From contig CANRCL010000075.1 in NCBI GenBank assembly GCA_947629115.1, positions 1 through 5,659 of the forward strand: DNA of 5,659 nt. The letters run 5' to 3'. The DNA comes from an uncultured Bacilli bacterium (GTDB taxonomy: Bacteria > Bacillota_I > Bacilli_A > RF39 > UBA660). Below the pieces are notes generated by a model that saw nothing but the letters and a program-made list of their open reading frames with translations, searched no databases and was not told where the DNA came from. Positions 1 through 4,557 of this stretch are shown one piece after another. Numbering within the stretch: the first letter of the stretch is position 1; each line of letters opens with the position of its first letter. A program made the translations under genes and the position numbers.

Positions 1-764
1 TGCCAATAAGTTTTTAAGCCTTTTTTACCACCAGCAAGGAAAACATATAATGAATATAAAACAAAATAGACTACAACACAGACAATGGTATATATTATAA
101 AGGTTTTTAAGAAACCAACGGCAATAGTACTACCATAAGTTCCAATTAATGCTGCAAAATAACATCCTAACCCAATTGGAGCATAATACATAATAATATT
201 AACAATATTTAAAACTATATCATTAAGACTAAATAAAACTTTGGCTACGGCTTCACCTTTTTCTTTACTCATTCTTGTGGCTAATCCAAAGATTATAGCA
301 AAAAGTAATAATGGAATAATACTATCTTTACTAAGTAAAAGGTTAAAATCATTTACTGTTAATAAATTAGCAGTTCTTTCTAATAATGATAAATCAGTAT
401 CAATTACGGTATCATTATCTAATAATTCTAATATTTTATTTTCATCTTTAGTATCAACTAATTTAAATGATTTAGTAACACCTACTCCAATTACTGCTGA
501 TACAACTGACATTATTACAAAAGCCACTACTATTCTAACCATTATTTTACCTAATCTTTTAGGACTTTTCATCTTAATAATAGCAGTTGTAATTGTTAAA
601 AAGATTAATGGTACTATAACAACAAACATTAAATTAATAAAAATATCTCCTAGTGGTTTTAACACTGTGGCATCTTCTTTAAAAATAAGTCCAATTATCG
701 CTCCTAGAATAATTGCTCCTAGTAAGATAATCGTTCCCCGATAATTTTTCAAAACTTTCTTCAT
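1..764 (-). CDS. Dicarboxylate/amino acid:cation symporter (DAACS family), N-terminal 254 residues, runs off the left edge
   Basis: This membrane transporter would couple uptake of an acidic or neutral amino acid or C4-dicarboxylate to Na+ or H+. The reading frame is open from ATG at 764 to the window edge. The start is fixed by AGGAGG four bases upstream. Seen: hydrophobic helices at about residues 10-28, 38-60, 76-95, 147-164, 183-215 and 217-245. The second carries the family's PLGDIFINLMFVVIVPLIF-type stretch, followed by a positive KMKSPKRLGK loop. Residues 97-146 form a polar loop between helices 3 and 4, and APIG (195-198) matches the start of the family's fifth-helix region. The hairpin loops and the NMDGT-type substrate and cation site lie in the missing C-terminal part, so the substrate (glutamate, cystine, serine/threonine, dicarboxylate) cannot be assigned. 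Family members are usually about 400-460 residues, so roughly 40% is outside. It is transcribed divergently from the Sel1-repeat gene. The family call is firm; the subfamily is open. Confidence 0.93.
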   Translation of the reverse strand, partial: MKKVLKNYRGTIILLGAIILGAIIGLIFKEDATVLKPLGDIFINLMFVVIVPLIFLTITTAIIKMKSPKRLGKIMVRIVVAFVIMSVVSAVIGVGVTKSFKLVDTKDENKILELLDNDTVIDTDLSLLERTANLLTVNDFNLLLSKDSIIPLLLFAIIFGLATRMSKEKGEAVAKVLFSLNDIVLNIVNIIMYYAPIGLGCYFAALIGTYGSTIAVGFLKTFIIYTIVCVVVYFVLYSLYVFLAGGKKGLKTYW

Positions 765-774
765 ACTTCCTCCT
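765..774 (-). promoter_or_regulatory. Ribosome binding site of the symporter
   Basis: On the minus strand AGGAGG (769-774) stands four bases before the ATG at 764. It is a near-perfect Shine-Dalgarno and decides the start. The gene on the other side of this intergenic region has none. Confidence 0.85.
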
Positions 775-786
775 ACTAAAAATTAT

Positions 787-816
787 ATTATAGTTATTTT
801 AATTATTTATAAACAA
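787..816 (-). promoter_or_regulatory. Putative sigma-A promoter of the symporter
   Basis: On the minus strand TTGTTT (811-816, matching TTG of the -35 consensus) is followed after 18 bp by a perfect TATAAT (787-792). A second TATAAT overlaps it at 782-787 but is too far from the -35. Transcription would start near 780, giving a leader of about 16 bases that holds little more than the Shine-Dalgarno. Inferred from motifs only. Confidence 0.55.
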
Positions 817-820
817 AAAT

Positions 821-857
821 ACTCACTATTTTTCATTTTCACTCACATATCACTCAA
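821..857. repeat. Spaced ACTCA repeats between the divergent promoters (possible operator)
   Basis: ACTCAC occurs at 821 and 841, and ACTCAA at 852; a weaker TTTCAT lies near 831. The spacings of 20 and 11 bases are close to two and one turns of the helix, so the copies would face the same side of the DNA. The 841 copy overlaps the putative -35 of the Sel1-repeat gene, and the 821 copy lies just upstream of the symporter's -35. A regulator acting on both genes is possible but unproven; in AT-rich DNA short repeats can arise by chance. Confidence 0.3.
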
Positions 858-871
858 ATTAGTAGTATAAT
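842..871 (+). promoter_or_regulatory. Putative promoter of the Sel1-repeat gene, placing the start of transcription at the ATG
   Basis: A perfect TATAAT at 866-871 is preceded at 18 bp by CTCACA (842-847), which matches four of six -35 consensus bases. The expected transcription start, about seven bases after the -10, falls on or next to the A of the ATG at 878. This predicts a leaderless message. Confidence 0.5.
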
Positions 872-877
872 AAAAGT

Positions 878-2353
878 ATGAAAAGAAAATATGTAAAATT
901 AAATGATAATTATAGTCATTTAGCCCTAGGAAATATTATTAATACGATTAAAGATGTCAGTAAAAATAAATCATCAGCAATTCAAAGCGAAGTTTTTTGT
1001 GCTATTTTTAATCTCGATTATATTAATGAATCAACTGTTAATAATTATTGTATTGGTTCAAGAAGTATAGGTAATGATTATAAACAAATTTATATTAATT
1101 TAAAAAAGAAATATCAAAATGATAAAGATACTTTTATTGACATTATCGATAATATTCTCTCTTTAACGGAAGGAACTATTTATGATATTAAAAACATTAA
1201 CTTAATTAATAATAATTCTAGTTTAAAAAATATTTGTCATACTTTATATAATATAAGTAAAAATGACTTCTATGTTCCATTAGATATTTTACATAAATTT
1301 AAAGATTTATTAGAAAAAGAACAATATTATGAATTATTTAGTGAGTTATTAATTTATGCTATTTTAGATAGTAAACAACCTTTATATGAAGATGAAAAAA
1401 TTAAAAATACCGTTGAAACTTTATTAGAAAATACTGATATTTCAGTTAATGATTTACAAGATTTTTTAATTTTAGAACTTAATGAAGGCATTAGTTTTAG
1501 CCATTCTTTAATTAAACTTGCGAGTATTGGTAATCCTTATGCTTGTTATCATTTAGCAGTTATGGAATATCGTGGTGAATTTAGTGGTACCCCAAGATAT
1601 GATAAAGCCTATGAATATTTTAAAATTGCCGAATTACATAATCATCCCTCTTCTTGTTGGATGATTGGAAATATGATTATGCAAAATAAAATTGGTAATC
1701 AAGATTATAAAGAAGCAATTAAATATTTTGAAAAAGCCAAAGATTTAGGTAGTGTTGCAGCAATTAATTCTTTAGGAATTTGTTATCAAAAAGGTTTAGG
1801 AGTTTCTAAAAATGAACAAAAGGCTTTAGAATATTTTGAAGAAGCAGTCAAGAAAAATTATGCCTATGCTTATAATAATTTAGGTAAATATTATGAAGAT
1901 GAAAAAGATTATGAAAAGGCTAAAGAATATTTTATAAAAAGTGCTAATCTAAAAGAAAGTTATGCTTGTAATAAAATGGGAGAATTTAAAAGGAAAGAGG
2001 GAAAAACTAAAGAAGCATTTTTATACTATAATGAGGCTTTAGAAAGTACTTTAAGAGAAACTACCCCTTGGGCATATTATAATTTAGCCAAATATTTTTA
2101 TTTAAATGGTGAATTACAAAGTAACACTCCTAAAAATTTAGAAAAAGCCATTGCATACTTTGAAAAAAGTCAAACATTAATTGAATCTTTAGTTGAACTA
2201 TTATTTATATATTATAAATTAAATAATCAAGATAAAATAAATTATTATAAAAAATTGATTGAAATGCATCCTAGTTTTAATGCTAATTATAAAAAGTTAA
2301 TTGAAGATAATTTAAAAGAAATAAAAGAAAAATTAGAAATAATTATTCCATAG
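878..2353 (+). CDS. Sel1-like/TPR repeat protein with a conserved-looking N-terminal segment
   Basis: A soluble 491-residue protein with no signal peptide or membrane helix. Residues about 216-466 form six or seven helix-pair repeats of Sel1/TPR type. Clear ones start near 219 (YACYHLAVMEYRG), 258, 293 (AAINSLGICYQKGLGV, the best Sel1 match), 330 (AYNNLGKYYEDEKDYEKA), 362 and 398. Each ends in a KA.(E/K)YF-like second helix. Such repeats make a scaffold for protein contacts. Residues 1-90 (LGNIINTIKD, then STVNNYCIGSRSIGNDYKQIY) look like a separate helical domain of the kind seen ahead of repeats in other Bacillota proteins; 'STVNNY' reads like part of a helix-turn-helix, but I cannot confirm DNA binding. 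Residues 90-215 are helical and unassigned. The start is the only ATG before residue 229 and has no Shine-Dalgarno. Composition is very AT-rich throughout, like a native gene. The partner and pathway are unknown; a signalling or regulatory adaptor is the most likely role. Confidence 0.88.
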   Translation: MKRKYVKLNDNYSHLALGNIINTIKDVSKNKSSAIQSEVFCAIFNLDYINESTVNNYCIGSRSIGNDYKQIYINLKKKYQNDKDTFIDIIDNILSLTEGTIYDIKNINLINNNSSLKNICHTLYNISKNDFYVPLDILHKFKDLLEKEQYYELFSELLIYAILDSKQPLYEDEKIKNTVETLLENTDISVNDLQDFLILELNEGISFSHSLIKLASIGNPYACYHLAVMEYRGEFSGTPRYDKAYEYFKIAELHNHPSSCWMIGNMIMQNKIGNQDYKEAIKYFEKAKDLGSVAAINSLGICYQKGLGVSKNEQKALEYFEEAVKKNYAYAYNNLGKYYEDEKDYEKAKEYFIKSANLKESYACNKMGEFKRKEGKTKEAFLYYNEALESTLRETTPWAYYNLAKYFYLNGELQSNTPKNLEKAIAYFEKSQTLIESLVELLFIYYKLNNQDKINYYKKLIEMHPSFNANYKKLIEDNLKEIKEKLEIIIP

Positions 2354-2378
2354 AAAAGTTCTTTTCTACTTTATTTTT
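2351..2378 (+). terminator. Possible terminator of the Sel1-repeat gene
   Basis: TAGAAAAG-TT-CTTTTCTA (2351-2368) is a perfect inverted repeat that includes the TAG stop. It would fold as a seven-base stem with a GTTC loop, followed by CTTTATTTTT. The stem is weak (one G-C pair per arm once the loop is opened), so termination may be partial. Confidence 0.4.
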
Positions 2379-2568
2379 AACTATTATTGGTTGTGATTTT
2401 GCTAAAAATACTAACTGTTATAAAAACGTACATATTCATCAAATTCGTAATGGTGTCAAAGTTAGAGTCCTTTCTTTATTCAACACTGGTTTAACTTTAA
2501 TTAAACTTGCTTTTAATTCTCTTAAATATATTCGCATTCCTTATTCTTTTATCTTATATGATTCTTAA
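2354..2568 (+). pseudogene. C-terminal remnant of a probable transposase
   Basis: No start or N-terminal part remains. One frame is open to TAA at 2566-2568 and reads about 70 residues: EKFFSTLFLTIIGCDFAKN, then YKNVHIHQIRNGVKVRVLS, FNTGLTLIKLAFNS, KYIRIPYSFILYDS. The stretch with conserved-looking HIHQIRNG, LFNTGL and IRIP...LYD resembles the tail of a DDE-type insertion-sequence transposase of Bacilli, recognised by pattern only; I cannot name the IS family. The catalytic D, D and E are absent, so it cannot be active. It begins right at the stop codon of the Sel1-repeat gene, which suggests that deletion or recombination removed the rest of the element. Codon use is slightly less AT-extreme than in the Sel1-repeat gene (CGT, CGC, GTC, AAC appear). 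The alternative is a chance open frame, which the ordered hydrophobic and basic pattern makes less likely. Confidence 0.5.
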
Positions 2569-2595
2569 CTTTTTCAAAATTTATCTTTCTATTTC

Positions 2596-2622
2596 ATTCA
2601 ATTTTTATTGAATTAATTTTTT
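2596..2622 (+). terminator. Weak hairpin with T-run after the transposase remnant
   Basis: ATTCAAT (2596-2602) pairs with ATTGAAT (2607-2613) around a TTTT loop, and AATTTTTTC follows. It could end plus-strand transcription, or be a relic of the inserted element. The stem is only seven mostly A-T pairs. Confidence 0.35.
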
Positions 2623-2648
2623 CATGTCTTATTTTTATCATTTAACTT

Positions 2649-2700
2649 AAAAAACAGTAAAATCGTTGACCTTTGGTCGCACTTTTTTACTGTCTTTTCC
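2649..2700 (-). terminator. Terminator of the surface-protein gene, with a nested small hairpin
   Basis: On the minus strand ACAGTAAAA (2685-2693) pairs with TTTTACTGT (2654-2662), and a run of T follows (2649-2653). The 22-base interior contains its own GACC-AAA-GGTC hairpin (2668-2678). It lies about 43 bases past the TAA of the 526-residue gene. The plus-strand side is followed by CTTTTCCTTTTATTTT, so it may work in both directions between the convergent units. Confidence 0.7.
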
Positions 2701-2735
2701 TTTTATTTTCGGCCTTTTTCAAAAACTGTACTCAG

Positions 2736-4316
2736 TTAAGAAAATATCGTGTAAGGTGTTTCTAATGTCCCCTCGCCAGATAATGATACCGTATTCGATA
2801 GATAGAAGACTGGACGCACCGCAGACTTACTCGCCAGAATGTTGGTGCTCACGTAGCCGTTTGAATCCACAATCCGCGCAGTATAAATCCCGCTCGAATT
2901 GTAACCCCAACGCGAGATTAACCATTCTAAAGATTTTGAACTATCATTATGGATTATATTTATCCAAGATCTTTTGGCTGCTTCATAATTTTTGGGATTT
3001 CCTCCTGGATAAGCGTATAAATAATCATGTATATATTGTAATCCAATATAGGCGTTTACTGTATTTTCCCATGTATATGGTTGTTGGGTGCAATTATTAT
3101 TGCTTTCATTTTTTTCACAGTGGGTTGTTGGCCCGCCACCAGTTTCTACATTATACATTTTATTACCATCATATAAGTCTGAAGATGTATTTGCCAAATC
3201 TATATCTCCATACATCCAATCTTTTTTAACAATGTATGGTTTTAACTGTTCACTTAATGTACTATAAAATGATGTACTATTATAAGTATCACTTCCGTAG
3301 TCACTTCCCTCATAATCATTTAATTGATGGAATAAGTCACTATCGGGCCATTCTATATCGGAATACATGTCTGTATGCCATTGCATACTATTTGTTAAAG
3401 CAGTCTTTTTTATTACTTTGATTTCTCCATCGTCGGTTATTCCGATTATTCTATATAAGTCATTGCCATTTTCACTACAATCGTCGCCTAAACAAATGTA
3501 ATTATTTACTTCACCTGTTCCTTGATAACGGTGCATTCCTCCTACTGAAGTGTCTGTTAAAACATTAGCCTTATCATTTTCTTCGGCTATATCTTTATTA
3601 GTTGGTTTGGTTCCAACACTACATACTAAATTTTCATTTGTTATATTGATATCTATATCTTTTCCCGCTAATGCTGTTTGGTCGTCTTCTGTATTTTTTA
3701 ATTCTATTGCTGCTGTCATATCTACATTACTATTTCCAGTTATACTATAATTAACAATAGTTTTATAACCTCCATTATCTCTTGTTTCACTTATTATAGT
3801 GGCTAAATCTATTTTATTTGGATTTATTTTGGCTTTATTTCCAGCAGTTTCACTCTTTGAACCTAAATATACTGTCCCATCTCCAGCAGTAATGATATCA
3901 TAATCTATTGGTTCGTCTTGTCCACTTTCTTTGATACTGGCTGTTATGGTTAAATCACTGGTACAAGTTAAATAGGCTTCTTCTTCAGTACTGCCACTTA
4001 TTCCCGCAGTTGATACTGTATGGTCTGTTCTATTTTGTTCAAATCTATTTTCTTTTGTTGCTGTTGCCCAATAACTGGTTCCTATTTTTCCTTGAGCCAT
4101 ATCTGTCACTAATAAATCGAGATATAAATTACTTTCTCCAGTTATTGTTGGTACTCTATATTTAGCAAGTTGGTCTGTTTCGCCAGTAAAATTGGTATGT
4201 GTTTCTCCATCACTATTATTTGTTATTGAAAAATAAGCAAAGGCTGACCCTATTACTAATAACATAAGTGTTGCTAAACCTATCATTGTTAGGACTATTG
4301 TCTTTTTCTTTTCCAT
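2736..4316 (-). CDS. Secreted/surface protein with SipW/TasA-style N-terminus and lectin-like C-terminal domain
   Basis: A 526-residue exported protein, probably a cell-surface adhesin or antigen; no enzymatic function is apparent. The start is ATG at 4316, with AAAGGAG eight bases upstream. Residues 1-5 (MEKKK) are positive and 6-29 are a hydrophobic helix ending SAFAYFS, like the signal or anchor of SipW-dependent/TasA-camelysin-type or pseudopilin-like proteins. Residues about 30-245 are Thr/Asn/Asp-rich with short hydrophobic strands, consistent with beta-sandwich domains; I cannot name a family. From about 270 (NNYICLGDDC, DLYRIIGI, GEIKVIKKTAL) to the end it resembles the DUF6273-like/C-type-lectin-like folds that finish with AVRPVFYLS and a GEGTLETPYTI tail. 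Six cysteines (118, 232, 275, 280, 400, 409) suggest up to three disulfides in an exported protein. There is no LPXTG. The last ~55 codons are abruptly GC-rich (see findings). It is transcribed alone from its own promoter, with terminators on both sides. Confidence 0.87.
   Translation of the reverse strand: MEKKKTIVLTMIGLATLMLLVIGSAFAYFSITNNSDGETHTNFTGETDQLAKYRVPTITGESNLYLDLLVTDMAQGKIGTSYWATATKENRFEQNRTDHTVSTAGISGSTEEEAYLTCTSDLTITASIKESGQDEPIDYDIITAGDGTVYLGSKSETAGNKAKINPNKIDLATIISETRDNGGYKTIVNYSITGNSNVDMTAAIELKNTEDDQTALAGKDIDINITNENLVCSVGTKPTNKDIAEENDKANVLTDTSVGGMHRYQGTGEVNNYICLGDDCSENGNDLYRIIGITDDGEIKVIKKTALTNSMQWHTDMYSDIEWPDSDLFHQLNDYEGSDYGSDTYNSTSFYSTLSEQLKPYIVKKDWMYGDIDLANTSSDLYDGNKMYNVETGGGPTTHCEKNESNNNCTQQPYTWENTVNAYIGLQYIHDYLYAYPGGNPKNYEAAKRSWINIIHNDSSKSLEWLISRWGYNSSGIYTARIVDSNGYVSTNILASKSAVRPVFYLSNTVSLSGEGTLETPYTIFS
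2745..2920 (-). other. GC-rich, codon-atypical C-terminal cassette of the surface-protein gene
   Basis: By hand count the 37 codons from about 2918 down to 2808 are 53% G+C with 23 of 37 third positions G or C (GCG, CGG, CTG, GTG, AGC, ACC, GGC). The rest of the gene and the neighbours mostly use A/T-ending codons. The change begins around Ile-Ser-Arg (residue ~466) and fades near the last ten codons. The segment encodes the core of the lectin-like fold (WGYNSSGIY through AVRPVF). Possible origins are a variable region of a diversity-generating retroelement, gene conversion from a cassette, or recent transfer. Confidence 0.6.
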
Positions 4317-4452
4317 AAAACTTACTCCTTTTTTTATTATGTTCAAATAATCAAATATTTATTATATATACGTATTAAGTATAATATATTTTTTCTTCTA
4401 TTGATATATTATTCTTACCACTTTATATTTACTTGACACAATTTTGCTATCT
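4317..4452 (-). promoter_or_regulatory. Long AT-rich 5' leader of the surface-protein gene with Shine-Dalgarno
   Basis: If the promoter at 4459-4485 is used, the leader is about 136 bases. The AAAGGAG at its end decides the ATG at 4316. An in-frame TTG at 4346 has no such site. A second TATAAT on the minus strand (4361-4366) lacks a recognisable -35. I see no riboswitch or other structured element beyond weak A-T pairings. Confidence 0.5.
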
Positions 4453-4526
4453 ATTTTTATTATAAAATCCCCCCCCGAAAATCAAGAGGTTATTTCTAAT
4501 TTCTTTATTATTTGACAAAATTTTAC
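4433..4526 (+). repeat. Imperfect direct repeat flanking the surface-gene promoter
   Basis: TTGACACAATTTTGC (4433-4447) and TTGACAAAATTTTAC (4512-4526) agree at 13 of 15 bases and start 79 bases apart. One copy lies upstream of the -35 and one in the leader. Each contains a consensus-like TTGACA on the plus strand, but no gene follows in that direction. They may be regulator sites, or chance in AT-rich DNA. Confidence 0.3.
4459..4485 (-). promoter_or_regulatory. Putative phase-variable promoter with G8 tract in the spacer
   Basis: On the minus strand TTGATT (4480-4485, four of six -35 consensus bases) and a perfect TATAAT (4459-4464) are separated by 15 bases, TTC-G8-ATTT. The eight G (C on the plus strand, 4469-4476) lie wholly inside the spacer. 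A 15-base spacer is short of the 17-base optimum, so gain of one or two G by slippage should raise expression and loss should silence it. It drives a surface protein, the usual target of such switches. Inferred from layout; no expression evidence. Confidence 0.6.
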
Positions 4527-4529
4527 ATC

Positions 4530-4557
4530 AAAAAAACAAAGATTTTTTTAATCTTCG
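4530..4557 (-). terminator. Terminator of ligA, overlapping its stop codon
   Basis: On the minus strand CGAAGATT (4550-4557) pairs with AATCTTTG (4537-4544) around an A5 loop, followed directly by seven T (4530-4536). The TAA stop (4548-4550) sits at the stem-loop junction. It isolates the surface gene from ligA transcription. Confidence 0.8.

Noticed and set aside
241..744. Plus-strand open frame of 167 codons
   Set aside because: It is the antisense shadow of the symporter, which has a Shine-Dalgarno and clear family sequence; the plus-strand translation has no recognisable pattern.
2666..3421. Plus-strand open frames opposite the surface-protein gene (2666-3229 and 3236-3421)
   Set aside because: They are antisense to a well-supported gene, have no ribosome binding site, and translate to low-complexity His/Tyr/Cys-rich text.
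4317..4346. Upstream in-frame TTG as start of the surface protein
   Set aside because: The extra ten codons contain the AAAGGAG Shine-Dalgarno itself, and the ATG at 4316 gives a normal signal sequence start (MEKKK).
4433..4466. Plus-strand promoter from TTGACA at 4433-4438
   Set aside because: The best -10 options (TATTAT at 19 bp, TATAAA at 22 bp) are badly spaced and no plus-strand gene follows.
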